Shown: one piece after another, positions 9,386 through 18,262 of the stretch
Layout: every line of letters begins with the position of its first letter
How positions within the stretch are numbered: position 1 is the stretch's first letter
Source: Syntrophomonadaceae bacterium
Lineage (GTDB): Bacteria > Bacillota > DSM-12270 > Thermacetogeniales > Thermacetogeniaceae
Assembly (NCBI GenBank): GCA_012840385.1
Contig: DULK01000063.1
Location: forward strand, 1-60,901
Direction: 5' to 3'
Length of the DNA stretch: 60,901 bases
Translations under genes and position numbers: made by a program
Notes under the pieces: generated by a model
Databases searched by the model: none
What the model was told of the DNA's origin: nothing
The model's input: only the letters and a program-made list of their open reading frames with translations

Positions 9386-10039
9386 CTATCTCCTTTTATC
9401 TTTTTCTAAAGAGATCTGCTTAAAAATCTCCAATCCTCTTGCCGCATCGTTTGCATAATAATCAGCTCCAGTATACTCTTTGATTAGTTGGTTTACAGGA
9501 TACCCGCCGAGCACGACAACAACATCGTCCCTCAAACCTGTCTCTTTTAAGAGGTCGACAACCTTCTTGATGGAACCGATACAAAAAGTAAGCAGGACAC
9601 AAATCCCCAAAATTGAGGCCCCGGTTTCTTTAATAGCCTTGATAAACCTTTCAGGCGGCACGTCAACTCCCAAATCAATAACATTGAAACCTACCGAACG
9701 CAAAAGGTAGGTTACGATGTTTTTCCCCAGATCGTGAATATCTCCTTCAATGGTTCCCATTATAATCTTTGTTCCATGTTCGGTGATTTCTTGTGGGAAG
9801 TGAGGCTCGACAATCTCCATGACACCCCGGAATATTTCTTCTGACATAATCAGGTCCGAAAGATAATAAATCCCCTCGCTGTACCTTTGCCCTACGATCT
9901 CTACTCCCTTTCTGCACTGTTCCACTATTTCAAAGGCGGTCTCTCCCGCTTTAAGCTTTTCTTTCACCAAGGCGAGGGCTCTTTCCTCATCCAGGTCTGC
10001 CATGGCGATAATCAAATCATCCTTCAACTGAATCCCCAC
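9386..10039 (-). CDS. Corrinoid (B12-binding) methyl carrier protein, MtaC/MttC-like
   Basis: Carries a methyl group on cobalamin between two methyltransferases. The 217 residues have a helical B12-binding cap (about 1-88) followed by a Rossmann-like B12 domain. The cobalt-ligand motif is GTIEGDIHDLGKNIV, with DxHxxG at about 100-105 (His 102), and SILGICVLLTF and VVVVLGGYPVN form the later loops. It sits between the GntR regulator (15-base gap) and the URO-D methyltransferase (about 130-base gap). No MttB/MtaB-type substrate methyltransferase is visible here, so the methyl donor is unknown. Confidence 0.9.
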   Translation of the reverse strand: MGIQLKDDLIIAMADLDEERALALVKEKLKAGETAFEIVEQCRKGVEIVGQRYSEGIYYLSDLIMSEEIFRGVMEIVEPHFPQEITEHGTKIIMGTIEGDIHDLGKNIVTYLLRSVGFNVIDLGVDVPPERFIKAIKETGASILGICVLLTFCIGSIKKVVDLLKETGLRDDVVVVLGGYPVNQLIKEYTGADYYANDAARGLEIFKQISLEKDKRR

Positions 10040-10054
10040 CCCCCATTAAAGTAT

Positions 10055-10825
10055 TTATTCATCATACCATCCGTCGTAGCTGGTCAGCTTGTACCGGTCA
10101 CCCCGGAAGATGGATAATCCCCAGGCGATCGGCTTCCGTTCGAGATCGTAGAGCGTCTGGACCATGAGAAATACCGGTGTGCCGCGGCTCACTCCCAAAA
10201 TGAGGGATTCTTCTTCGGTGGTTTTGGAAACCATAAGCACCTTTTTCGAACTTACGGGAAGGCTGTCACTGTGAGCAGCAGCCAAAGAAGACAGAGAGGG
10301 ATCTTTCAACTCCGATTCCAGGATGGGCTTCTGCTTGGCATAGACAGTGTACTTCCTTTCATAAGCCAGAGGCTCGTCGTTCGCCGTGACCACAATGCGG
10401 AAAAACAGACACCTGGTGTTTAAAGGAATCCCCAACCTCTTTGAAAGAAGCTCATCCGATCTAACTATCTTTGCTTCCAGGAGCTTGGAGTTTGGCTTCA
10501 TCCCTTTTTGTTTGATTTCTTCATAAAAGTTGTTAAGATCAAAGACAATGTTATCCAGCTTGGGCATCGCAACAAAGGTGCCTTTGCCCTTTTGAGCATA
10601 TACCATGCCCGCTGCCACAAGTTCGGATATTGCCCTGCGTACGGTCATACGACTGATACCAAAGTGGGAAGCAATTTCTGCCTCCGTCGGTAGGGCTTCT
10701 CCAGGCAGGAGATTGCGCTGCCGGATCTGTTTTTCGAAGAATTTGGCAAGCTGGTAGTAGATCGGAATTACAGAGTTTTTGTCAATTTCGGCCTGATCCA
10801 AACTAAAAGAACCTTGTTCGCTCAT
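10055..10825 (-). CDS. GntR-family (HutC subfamily, UTRA) transcriptional repressor
   Basis: A 256-residue regulator. The N-terminal winged helix-turn-helix (about 15-85) contains LLPGEALPTEAEIASHFGISRMTVRRAI and GMVYAQKGKGTFVA. A UTRA effector-binding domain follows (about 100-250). It heads the corrinoid/methyltransferase operon, so it probably senses the methylated substrate or a product of it. Its own start is preceded by a sigma-A promoter and a HutC-type site lying between the -10 and the start codon, which points to autorepression of the whole operon. Confidence 0.92.
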   Translation of the reverse strand: MSEQGSFSLDQAEIDKNSVIPIYYQLAKFFEKQIRQRNLLPGEALPTEAEIASHFGISRMTVRRAISELVAAGMVYAQKGKGTFVAMPKLDNIVFDLNNFYEEIKQKGMKPNSKLLEAKIVRSDELLSKRLGIPLNTRCLFFRIVVTANDEPLAYERKYTVYAKQKPILESELKDPSLSSLAAAHSDSLPVSSKKVLMVSKTTEEESLILGVSRGTPVFLMVQTLYDLERKPIAWGLSIFRGDRYKLTSYDGWYDE

Positions 10826-10834
10826 AATAACCTT

Positions 10835-10849
10835 GTCTATACATATAGA
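10835..10849. promoter_or_regulatory. Candidate HutC-type GntR operator
   Basis: Contains GTCTATAC (10835-10842), an exact match to the HutC-subfamily consensus GTxTAxAC. It overlaps a perfect inverted repeat, TCTATA-CA-TATAGA (10836-10849). It lies just downstream of the -10 box, at about +1 to +15, where a bound repressor would block transcription. Confidence 0.65.
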
Positions 10850-10857
10850 TTTGCTTT

Positions 10858-10886
10858 ATAGTAACACGAAGAAAGAAAAACGTCAA
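10858..10886 (-). promoter_or_regulatory. Sigma-A promoter of the GntR-corrinoid operon
   Basis: On the minus strand: TTGACG (10886-10881), a 17-base spacer, TACTAT (10863-10858). Transcription should start near 10851, about 25 bases before the GntR start codon. Confidence 0.75.
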
Positions 10887-10988
10887 CACCATATCTTTTT
10901 TATAGTAATGAATTGAAAATTATTACAGCAGGAGTTTTCCTGTAACGTCTCGAAAAAATAAAAGGTTACCCCATGGAGGTTATGCAGG

Positions 10989-11723
10989 ATGAAACTTCAA
11001 AAATGGCATATCCCGATAACCATTGTCTTGTTCATCTCCGGCGTGCTGCTGGCGACGGCCCTGCGCGCCCTCGCTGCCAACAATGCTACTCCATGGCACC
11101 AGAAGAACGAAAACCTGGTAGCCATGATCAAGACTCAAGAGGCTGAGATCAAAAAACTGGAGAACAGCATCGAATCAAAAAGGACATCCCTCGATCGCTT
11201 TCAAAGGGACGTATCGCTGGGGAAAAAGGAGCTTGAAAAGCTGCAGCAACAACTCCAGAAGCTCAAAACCCTGTCCGGCATGACAGAGGTGAAGGGGCCG
11301 GGATTGACAATCACCCTGGACGACAATATAAAGGAATATGAGGCCGCCCAGAATAAAAATCCGGGTCTTAAGCCGGATGACTACTTGATTCACGATAAAC
11401 ATATACTCTATATCGTCAATGAGCTGCGGGTGGGCGGGGCCGAAGCGATCTCCGTAAATGACCAGCGGATCGTCAATTCTTCAGACATCAGGTGCGTGGG
11501 GCCGCTGATTTTGGTAAACACCACCCGGCTTGGGCCGCCTTACGTCATCAAAGCAATCGGGAACCCGGACAGTCTGGCCCGGGTCCTGGCTCTTCCGGAA
11601 AGCGAATACAACATTCTTAAAATGGCAGGTTACCCGGTAAAGTATGAAAAAAGCACCAGACTTGTGATTCCTCCGTTCAAGGGGAGTTACCAGTTCACCT
11701 ATGCTCGTCCAAAGGAGGAATAA
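10989..11723 (+). CDS. DUF881 membrane-anchored coiled-coil protein
   Basis: A 244-residue DUF881 protein with an N-terminal membrane anchor (about residues 9-29), a coiled coil (about 35-85, EAEIKKLENSIESK...LEKLQQQLQKLK) and a C-terminal alpha/beta domain with the family signatures VKGPGLTITLDD, IVNELRVGGAEAISVNDQRI and VIKAIGNPDSLA. DUF881 proteins usually sit in the Bacillota cell division cluster beside sbp and ftsA/ftsZ; their molecular role is not settled. Here the gene starts a three-gene module and the stop is three bases from the next start. The start codon follows GGAGGTTATGCAGG. Confidence 0.88.
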   Translation: MKLQKWHIPITIVLFISGVLLATALRALAANNATPWHQKNENLVAMIKTQEAEIKKLENSIESKRTSLDRFQRDVSLGKKELEKLQQQLQKLKTLSGMTEVKGPGLTITLDDNIKEYEAAQNKNPGLKPDDYLIHDKHILYIVNELRVGGAEAISVNDQRIVNSSDIRCVGPLILVNTTRLGPPYVIKAIGNPDSLARVLALPESEYNILKMAGYPVKYEKSTRLVIPPFKGSYQFTYARPKEE

Positions 11724-11726
11724 GAA

Positions 11727-12110
11727 ATGTGGCTGCCTCTCCTGGGGCTTTTGCTAGGAATCGCGATCGGATCTGCTCTGTATATCCCGATTCCGGGAGC
11801 CTTTGCAAAGTATCTTTCGGTGGCGGTGCTTGCCTCTCTCGACTCGGTATTCGGCGGGCTCAAATCCATTCTCGAAGATAATTTCGACGGCACCATACTT
11901 CTCACAGGCTTTTTCACAAACGCACTGCTGGCCGCCCTGCTTGCCTACCTGGGAGACCGGTTGGGGGTCGATCTGTATCTTGCGGCTGTTTTCGCTTTCG
12001 GCGTGCGCCTCTTCCAAAACCTGGCTATCATCAGACGGGAGTTTCTGGCCGGTTGGCTCAAGAAACGTTACCTGGCGGCAGCGAGGGAAGACAAAAATGG
12101 ACAATGCTAA
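11727..12110 (+). CDS. sbp: Small basic protein Sbp (DUF1290)
   Basis: An integral membrane protein of 127 residues with three or four hydrophobic segments (MWLPLLGLLLGIAIGSALYIPI, YLSVAVLASLDSVFGGL, GFFTNALLAALLAYLGDRLGV, LYLAAVFAFGVRLFQNLA) and a basic tail. It matches the Sbp/DUF1290 family encoded next to cell-division genes in Bacillota. Its function is unproven. It lies between two DUF881 genes and overlaps the second by 14 bases, which suggests coupled translation. Confidence 0.88.
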   Translation: MWLPLLGLLLGIAIGSALYIPIPGAFAKYLSVAVLASLDSVFGGLKSILEDNFDGTILLTGFFTNALLAALLAYLGDRLGVDLYLAAVFAFGVRLFQNLAIIRREFLAGWLKKRYLAAAREDKNGQC

Positions 12111-12786
12111 GAAGTGGCGAATCCCCGTCTTTATTACCTTTCTCCTGCTGGGTTTTCTTCTTTCGGTGCAGTTTCGCACCCAGCAGATCTTCTTAAGTGA
12201 TCTATCCCTGCAGAAAACCGACGACCTCGTTCTGATGTTGAAAAAGCTCCACGACAAGCGGGCGGAGCTTACAAAAGAACTCTCCGAACTCGAAAAACAG
12301 CAGCACACTTTCAACGCGGACGCCAACGCCGGGGAGACGCTTATAAAGGGCCTGCGCCAGGATTACCAGAGGCAGCAGATCGCCCTGGGATTGCTCCCCG
12401 TGCAGGGGCCGGGCATTACTATAACAATAAACACCGACTCTTCGGTTGTTTACCTTGATCTGGTTGACATCATCAACGAACTCTGGGCCTCCCAGGCGGA
12501 GGCCATTGCCGTCAATGACCAGCGGGTTACCCCGTGGACGTACATTTTCTGGAACAAACAAAATCTCTCCCTTATGATGAACGGGGTAGAGATTACCTTC
12601 CCCTGCACCATCAAGGCAATCGGGAATCCGGATCAGCTGGAATCCGGTCTGCGGCTGCTGGGTGGAGTGCTTGACCACCTGGCCGTTTACAAGGTCTACC
12701 CCGTAATCAAGCGCCATCAGAATTTGGAACTGCCTGCGGCATCTCCGCCGGAAATACGATATCTGAAGGGGGAAAATAACGGTTAA
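12097..12786 (+). CDS. DUF881 membrane-anchored coiled-coil protein (second copy)
   Basis: A second DUF881 protein of about 229 residues, with a membrane anchor (about 9-27), coiled coil (about 40-85) and the domain signatures VQGPGITITINTDS, INELWASQAEAIAVNDQRVTPWT and TIKAIGNPDQLESGL. An open frame extends upstream to 11803, but ATG 12097 gives the expected N terminus (MDNAKKWRIPVF) and overlaps only the tail of sbp. Together the two copies flank sbp as in division clusters, yet no fts or mur gene is nearby. After the stop, a short frame runs to about 12933 without a standard start codon and is not called. Confidence 0.87.
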   Translation: MDNAKKWRIPVFITFLLLGFLLSVQFRTQQIFLSDLSLQKTDDLVLMLKKLHDKRAELTKELSELEKQQHTFNADANAGETLIKGLRQDYQRQQIALGLLPVQGPGITITINTDSSVVYLDLVDIINELWASQAEAIAVNDQRVTPWTYIFWNKQNLSLMMNGVEITFPCTIKAIGNPDQLESGLRLLGGVLDHLAVYKVYPVIKRHQNLELPAASPPEIRYLKGENNG

Positions 12787-12939
12787 AATCCTATCCGAAA
12801 TACTACCCCATATCCTGGATCAGTTCCAGCCGTTCGCCATCCGATCCGGCAAAAAACATTATCTTTTTCATGCCCCCAAAGACCAGCCTGGGGTACTCCT
12901 GGAGAAAGGTAACCCCTTTATATTACCTGAATGAATGGT

Positions 12940-13491
12940 TTATTTCCACTCAATCGAGGAAATTATGATATCCGCTACTTCGGCCAGCTCTTTGGGGAAG
13001 CCGGCTGTTCCGGTAAAGATTGAAATGCGCAGGACTTCGTAGCTGTCATTCTTTTTCAGGAAATACTCCCTGCCCGTAGCCGGTTTTTTGTCCTGCATGA
13101 CCGCCCTCCAGTCGATTTGAAACCCCTGGCATGTTTTGAGTTTTATCTTTCTCTGTTTGAACTCTTTAAAATCGAACCGGCTGTGCTCCCTGCTGCTTGC
13201 CAGGAACTTTTCGAGATCCGTTATGTTCCAGAGCTGCAGGTACCCCTGGAAATCAAGTGTTTCGTCCCGCAAAAAAGCACTGAAGATCATCTCGTTGCTG
13301 CCGGGTGTTTCCGCCACCACCCGTGTCGTCTGCGGGAGTTTAACTGTTACAGCATATGTGCCCAAATGATAATCCTTGAAGCCGGCGGCGGTGGTAAAGG
13401 CGGTACTTCTTAAGTGCTTCGACGACCACGCCCAGAGCTGTACGGCAACCAGGAGGGCAATTACAATGAGAAAGATCGTGGATTTTTTCAA
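12940..13491 (-). CDS. Hypothetical membrane-anchored extracytoplasmic protein
   Basis: A 183-residue protein I do not recognise. It has an N-terminal hydrophobic helix (about 4-23, KSTIFLIVIALLVAVQLWAW) with no lipobox Cys, then a soluble domain with alternating beta strands, for example YHLGTYAVTVKLPQTTRVV, DFQGYLQLWNITDLEKFL and SYEVLRISIFTGTAGFPKELAEVADIIISSIEW. The pattern suggests a stress- or envelope-associated lipocalin-like or PsbP-like fold, but that is a guess. It stands alone, convergent with the DUF881 module. Confidence 0.65.
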   Translation of the reverse strand: MKKSTIFLIVIALLVAVQLWAWSSKHLRSTAFTTAAGFKDYHLGTYAVTVKLPQTTRVVAETPGSNEMIFSAFLRDETLDFQGYLQLWNITDLEKFLASSREHSRFDFKEFKQRKIKLKTCQGFQIDWRAVMQDKKPATGREYFLKKNDSYEVLRISIFTGTAGFPKELAEVADIIISSIEWK

Positions 13492-13601
13492 CTCCTACCC
13501 TCCCTTCCGGTTTTTATTAAATGCTATTCCGCACCGTCCTGAAATAAACCTGCAGGAAAAATATGGATCAGACTGATTAGGCTGCCGGGAAAGGCCCAGA
13601 C

Positions 13602-13632
13602 AAAAGCCCGGATTGGGTTAATCCCGGGCTTT
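13602..13632 (-). terminator. Intrinsic terminator after cimA
   Basis: AAAGCCCGG pairs with CCGGGCTTT (with ATT/AAT extending the stem, one bulge), and on the minus strand the stem is followed by TTTTGTCT. It lies about 30 bases after the cimA stop and so ends the branched-chain amino acid operon. Confidence 0.8.
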
Positions 13633-13663
13633 GAATTATGGACGAGGTGGCGTGTGAAAGAGA

Positions 13664-15262
13664 TTAATTTAGTCCTCCGAGGCGGCGCAGGAGGGCGTAG
13701 TTCATGCTGTCCGCCAGGGCCTGCCAGCTGGCCTCGATGATATTTTGAGAAACCCCGACGGTGCTCCAGGAACCGGTTGCGTCCGCCGATTCGATGAGGA
13801 CGCGCACCTTGGCGCTGGTTCCGTCCTTCCCGTCCAGCACGCGCACCTTGTAGTCGATCAGGTGCATCTCCTTCAAAAAGGGATAGAAGACCTCCAGCGC
13901 CTTCCTGAGGGCATTATCCACAGCGCTGACCGGCCCGTCGCCTTCGGCGGCGGTATGAATGATCTGGTCCCCCACCCGCATCTTGATGGTCGCTTCGGAG
14001 GTGATGCCGTCACCATCCCCGTTTTGAGGACGCTTATCGATCAGTATTTTCAAGCTCTCCAGGGTGAAGAACTCTGTGTATTGCCCGCAGGCTCTGCGCA
14101 GCAACAGTTCCAGGGACGCCTCCGCCCCTTCGAACTGGTAGCCGCGGTACTCCATCTCCTTGATCTGCTTGATAACCTCTTTTGCCTGGGGGCTGTCCTG
14201 CGGCAGATCCAGGTTGAGCTCCCGGGCCTTGTAGTATAAGTTGCTGGAACCTGCCAGTTCCGATACCAGGACGCGCCGCCTGTTGCCGACCAGTTCGGGC
14301 TCCATGTGTTCGTAGGTGGTCGGGTGTTTCAGGATGGCACTGACATGGATCCCGCCCTTGTGGGCAAAGGCGCTCGAACCGACAAAGGGCTGGTTGCTTT
14401 GCGGGGTCATGTTGGCAATCTCGCTGACATAGCGGGAAACCTCCGTCAGGCGGCGGAGTGCCTCAGGCTCGAGGCATCTGAATCCCGCCTTCAACTGCAG
14501 GTTGGGAATCACCGAACAGAGGTTTGCGTTGCCGCAGCGCTCGCCGTAGCCGTTTATGGTTCCCTGCACCTGGCGCACCCCGCATCTGACCGCGGTAATA
14601 CTGTTGGCCACGGCAAGATCCCCGTCATTATGGGCGTGAATCCCCAGCGGCGTAGCGATCACCGCCCGCACCTCCCCGATAATCTGCTCCACTTCGTGGG
14701 GCAGGCTGCCGCCGTTCGTGTCGCAGAGCACAATCCAGTCGGCCCCTGCCGCAGCGGCTGCCTTCAGCGTCGCCAGGGCATACCCGGCATTGGCCTTGTA
14801 GCCGTCGAAGAAGTGCTCGGCATCGTAGATCACCTCTCGCCCCTGTTCCTTGAGGTAACCTACGGTATCTTTAATCATCTGAAGGTTTTCTTCCAGTGTT
14901 GTCTGAAGAGCCTTCAGCACGTGAAAGTCCCATGTCTTGCCGAAGATGGCCACACAGGGGGTGTCCGCAGCCAGCAAAGCCCTGATATTGGCATCCTCCG
15001 CAACAGGCACCCCTGCCTTGCGGGTGGCTCCAAAGGCCACGATCCTGGCATGTTGCAAGGGAATCTCCCGCACCTGGATAAAATATTCCAGGTCCTTGGG
15101 GTTGGAACCGGGCCAGCCTCCCTCGATGTAGGCCACTCCGAGTTCGTCCAGCTTCCGGGTTATCTTCAACTTGTCCTGAACGGTCAGGCTGATCCCTTCA
15201 CCCTGCGTCCCGTCCCGAAGGGTGGTGTCGTAGATGCGAACTAAATCCCCACAGCTTCTCAT
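13664..15262 (-). CDS. cimA: (R)-Citramalate synthase
   Basis: Condenses acetyl-CoA with pyruvate to (R)-citramalate, the entry to 2-oxobutyrate and isoleucine without threonine. The 532 residues comprise an N-terminal HMGL-like TIM barrel starting [25 protein letters not shown], the metal-binding [15 protein letters not shown], a [15 protein letters not shown] loop, and a C-terminal LeuA allosteric dimer domain (about 400-525) for feedback control. The [10 protein letters not shown] loop is typical of CimA of this type and not of LeuA. It is the last gene of the operon. LeuCD and LeuB upstream can carry citramalate on to 2-oxobutyrate. No threonine dehydratase gene is present in the operon. 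Confidence 0.93.
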   Translation of the reverse strand: MRSCGDLVRIYDTTLRDGTQGEGISLTVQDKLKITRKLDELGVAYIEGGWPGSNPKDLEYFIQVREIPLQHARIVAFGATRKAGVPVAEDANIRALLAADTPCVAIFGKTWDFHVLKALQTTLEENLQMIKDTVGYLKEQGREVIYDAEHFFDGYKANAGYALATLKAAAAAGADWIVLCDTNGGSLPHEVEQIIGEVRAVIATPLGIHAHNDGDLAVANSITAVRCGVRQVQGTINGYGERCGNANLCSVIPNLQLKAGFRCLEPEALRRLTEVSRYVSEIANMTPQSNQPFVGSSAFAHKGGIHVSAILKHPTTYEHMEPELVGNRRRVLVSELAGSSNLYYKARELNLDLPQDSPQAKEVIKQIKEMEYRGYQFEGAEASLELLLRRACGQYTEFFTLESLKILIDKRPQNGDGDGITSEATIKMRVGDQIIHTAAEGDGPVSAVDNALRKALEVFYPFLKEMHLIDYKVRVLDGKDGTSAKVRVLIESADATGSWSTVGVSQNIIEASWQALADSMNYALLRRLGGLN

Positions 15263-15301
15263 CCTTTCTTATTATTCTTATCTCCCCTGAAAATATGTCC
15301 C

Positions 15302-15354
15302 GGTTTATCCTTGCGCTTGATCCCGTACTCCGGTTGCGCCTGTAAGGATAAACC
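15302..15354. repeat. Inverted repeat in the leuB-cimA spacer
   Basis: A perfect 11-base inverted repeat (GGTTTATCCTT at 15302-15312 and AAGGATAAACC at 15344-15354) encloses 31 bases, with a further GCGC/GCGC pairing. No T-run follows on either strand, so it is probably an intercistronic mRNA hairpin or a dispersed repeat. Its left 35 bases match 60731-60763 near the window end with only a few differences. Confidence 0.7.
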
Positions 15355-15414
15355 AATATTTTCATTCTTTTGATGGTGCCGCTTGGGCGGCATGAGCATC
15401 AAACAGATTTTATA

Positions 15415-16482
15415 CTAACCGAGCAAACCTGCCACCAGGTCTCCCATCTCGGCAGTGGTCACCGGTTTCTTGCCCGGTTCCATGATATCAGGAGTCCGGT
15501 AACCCTGTTTTAAAACCTCCCGTACCGCAGCTTCGATGGCCCGGGCCTCCTCCTCAAGGTTAAAGGAATACCGGAGCATTAAGGCCGCCGAAAGAATTGT
15601 GGCCAAGGGATTCGCTTTTTGCTGGCCGGCGATGTCCGGGGCCGAGCCGTGCGCCGGCTCATACAGGGCGACCTTCCCACCGATACTGGCGGAGGCCAGC
15701 AACCCGATGGACCCGGTCAGAACACTGGATTCATCGGTTAGAATGTCGCCGAAAGTGTTCTCGGTGAGGATCACGTCAAACTGGACCGGCCTGCGTATGA
15801 GCTGCATGGCGCAGTTGTCTACGTACATGTGCTCGAGTTCCACGTCCGGGTATTCCTCACCCAATTTTTCCATAACCGCGCGCCAGAGCCGGGAGCTTTC
15901 CAGGACATTCGCCTTGTCCACAGAGGTGACTTTTCTGCGCCGCTTGCGCGCCATCTCAAAGGCCAGCCGGCCTATGCGCTCGATCTCGCTGGCCGAGTAG
16001 ATCATGGTATCCATGGCGCGCTCTTCCCCTTCCACGAATTCCCTTTTCTTCGGCCCGAAATAAAGCCCGCCGGTCAGTTCCCGGACAATGACGAAATCAA
16101 GACCGGACACCACTTCCGGTTTCAACGGGGAGGCGTCCACAAGCTCCGGAAACAGCACCACCGGCCGGAGGTTTGCATAAAGACCAAGCTTTTTCCGCAA
16201 GGGCAGGAGCGCCCCGCCTTCCGGACGCAGGGCCATGGGCAGGTTATCCCACTTGGGCCCTCCGACGGCCCCAAGCAGAATGGCGTCGCTCGCGTAGCAG
16301 AGCTGCAGCGTCTGATCGGGAAGCGGCACGCCCACCGCATCGTAGGCTGCTCCACCCACCAGGGCTTCTGTGAAATGAAAGTCTATCTGAAAACGCCTGC
16401 CTACCGCCTTCAAAACCTTTACGGCTTCAGATACGATCTCCGGTCCGATACCATCCCCTGGTAGTAGTAGAATTTTAGGCAT
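15415..16482 (-). CDS. leuB: 3-Isopropylmalate dehydrogenase
   Basis: Oxidises and decarboxylates 3-isopropylmalate to 2-oxoisocaproate with NAD+; it may also act on 3-methylmalate from the citramalate route. The 355 residues are typical. Visible features are [15 protein letters not shown], the substrate loop [44 protein letters not shown], the metal-binding [22 protein letters not shown] and the NAD loop [18 protein letters not shown]. The start overlaps the leuD stop by eight bases. Confidence 0.96.
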   Translation of the reverse strand: MPKILLLPGDGIGPEIVSEAVKVLKAVGRRFQIDFHFTEALVGGAAYDAVGVPLPDQTLQLCYASDAILLGAVGGPKWDNLPMALRPEGGALLPLRKKLGLYANLRPVVLFPELVDASPLKPEVVSGLDFVIVRELTGGLYFGPKKREFVEGEERAMDTMIYSASEIERIGRLAFEMARKRRRKVTSVDKANVLESSRLWRAVMEKLGEEYPDVELEHMYVDNCAMQLIRRPVQFDVILTENTFGDILTDESSVLTGSIGLLASASIGGKVALYEPAHGSAPDIAGQQKANPLATILSAALMLRYSFNLEEEARAIEAAVREVLKQGYRTPDIMEPGKKPVTTAEMGDLVAGLLG

Positions 16483-16975
16483 GATTCTTCATCCTTTCAC
16501 GCACATAATTGATGAGTCCTCCGGCCTGCATGATTTCCTGCATGAAGGGAGGGAAAGGCGCCGCCTGATAAAGCCCCTCCCTTGTCAGGTTCTTGATTGT
16601 CCCCGACCCCAAATCAATCTCCACAACATCCCCATCCTGCAAGGCTTCGGCGGCCTCCGGCGCTTCGAGAATCGGAAGCCCGATGTTGATGGCATTGCGA
16701 TAGAAGATCCGGGCGAAAGAGCCTGCGATCACACAGGCCACCCCCGCCCCTTTTATGGCTATCGGGGCATGTTCGCGGGAGGAGCCGCACCCGAAGTTTT
16801 TTCCTGCTACAATGATGTCCCCTGCCGCTACCTTCTTTGCAAAGCTCGGGTCGGCATCTTCCATGCAGTGAGCGGCCAGTTCCGCCGGGTCGGTCGTATT
16901 CAGGTAGCGAGCAGGGATGATCAGGTCTGTATCCACGTCATTGCCGAACTTCCAAACACGTCCTTTAACCCGCAT
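16475..16975 (-). CDS. leuD: 3-Isopropylmalate dehydratase small subunit
   Basis: The small subunit pairs with LeuC to isomerise 2-isopropylmalate (and probably citramalate) to the 3-hydroxy form. It is the short swivelling domain with [20 protein letters not shown] and [25 protein letters not shown] 16975 is preferred: a TTG at 16987 lies directly against the GGAGG ribosome site. Its start overlaps the end of leuC by 11 bases and its end overlaps leuB, so translation is coupled across the three genes. Confidence 0.95.
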   Translation of the reverse strand: MRVKGRVWKFGNDVDTDLIIPARYLNTTDPAELAAHCMEDADPSFAKKVAAGDIIVAGKNFGCGSSREHAPIAIKGAGVACVIAGSFARIFYRNAINIGLPILEAPEAAEALQDGDVVEIDLGSGTIKNLTREGLYQAAPFPPFMQEIMQAGGLINYVRERMKNHA

Positions 16976-18242
16976 AACTTCCGACAACCTCCTTCGGATG
17001 GGTGATACAGCCGGTTACCGCAGATGCCGCGGCCACGGCGGGACCTGCGAGGTAAACCTCGCTTTCCGGGTGTCCCATCCGGCCGACAAAGTTCCGGTTG
17101 GTAGTCGCAAGGGCCCGCTCCCCTTTTGCCAGAATCCCCATATGACCGCCCAGGCAGGGCCCACAGGTTGGTGTGCTTACGGCACCCCCGGCCTCCACAA
17201 AGATCTCCAGCAGCCCCTCCCGGAGGGCCTGCAGATAGATCTCCTGCGTTCCCGGAATCACGATCAGGCGGATGTTCGGGTGCACCTTTCGCCCCTTGAG
17301 GATGTAGGCGGCGATCCGCAGGTCCTCTATCCTGCCGTTCGTGCAGGAGCCGATCACCACCTGGTCAATGGCGACTCCCTGCGCCTCCGAAACCGGGCGT
17401 GCATTTTCCGGCAGGTGGGGAAATGCCACCTGGGGCTCAATCAGGGACGCATCGTACTGGCGCACCTCAACGTAGTGGGCATCCGGGTCGCTGGTATAGA
17501 ACCGGTAAGGCCGTTTTGCCCTATCCTTGATGTAGAGTTGCGTTTTTTCATCAGGTGAGACAATACCGTTCTTCGCACCCGCCTCGATGGCCATGTTGCA
17601 CATGGTCAGCCTTCCCTCGAGGGAGAGGGCCTTGATCGCATCCCCCGTAAACTCCATCGACCGGTAGCGGGCACCGTCAACCCCGATGTCCGCGATGCAG
17701 TGCAGAATTAGGTCCTTACCCGTTACCCAGGGGCGCAATTTCCCGTGGAAGACAAACTTCATGCTCTCCGGCACCTTGAACCAGCACTCGCCGGTGGCCA
17801 TACCTGCAGCCAGATCGGTACTGCCGACCCCTGTGGCAAAGGCTCCCAGGGCCCCGTAGGTGCATGTATGTGAATCTGCCCCGATCACGCAGTCACCGGG
17901 AACGACAAGCCCCTGCTCGGGGAGCAGGCAGTGCTCGATCCCCATCCTGCCCACTTCAAAGTAGTTGACGATTCCGAATTTTCGGGCGAACTCCCTCACC
18001 CGCTTGCTCTGTTCGGCCGATTTGATGTCCTTGTTCGGTGTAAAGTGGTCGGGAACGAGAACAACCCGGGTTGGGTCAAAAACGCGATCCAATCCGAGTT
18101 TCTCGAACTCGTTGATGGCAACGGGGGCCGTGATGTCATTGGCAAGGACGAGATCCAGGCGGCATTTGACCAGTTCTCCCGGAGTCACCCGCTCCTTCCC
18201 GGCATGGGCAGCCAGAATCTTTTCAGTAATGGTCATTCCCAT
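16965..18242 (-). CDS. leuC: 3-Isopropylmalate dehydratase large subunit
   Basis: An aconitase-family [4Fe-4S] large subunit of 425 residues, the short type found in archaea and many Clostridia. Cluster cysteines are in [11 protein letters not shown] and [12 protein letters not shown]. Substrate-binding features are [25 protein letters not shown] and [26 protein letters not shown] lies seven bases before ATG 18242. Serves both leucine and, with CimA, isoleucine synthesis. Confidence 0.96.
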   Translation of the reverse strand: MGMTITEKILAAHAGKERVTPGELVKCRLDLVLANDITAPVAINEFEKLGLDRVFDPTRVVLVPDHFTPNKDIKSAEQSKRVREFARKFGIVNYFEVGRMGIEHCLLPEQGLVVPGDCVIGADSHTCTYGALGAFATGVGSTDLAAGMATGECWFKVPESMKFVFHGKLRPWVTGKDLILHCIADIGVDGARYRSMEFTGDAIKALSLEGRLTMCNMAIEAGAKNGIVSPDEKTQLYIKDRAKRPYRFYTSDPDAHYVEVRQYDASLIEPQVAFPHLPENARPVSEAQGVAIDQVVIGSCTNGRIEDLRIAAYILKGRKVHPNIRLIVIPGTQEIYLQALREGLLEIFVEAGGAVSTPTCGPCLGGHMGILAKGERALATTNRNFVGRMGHPESEVYLAGPAVAAASAVTGCITHPKEVVGSYAG

Positions 18243-18262
18243 GGTATATCCTCCTCCGGCTT

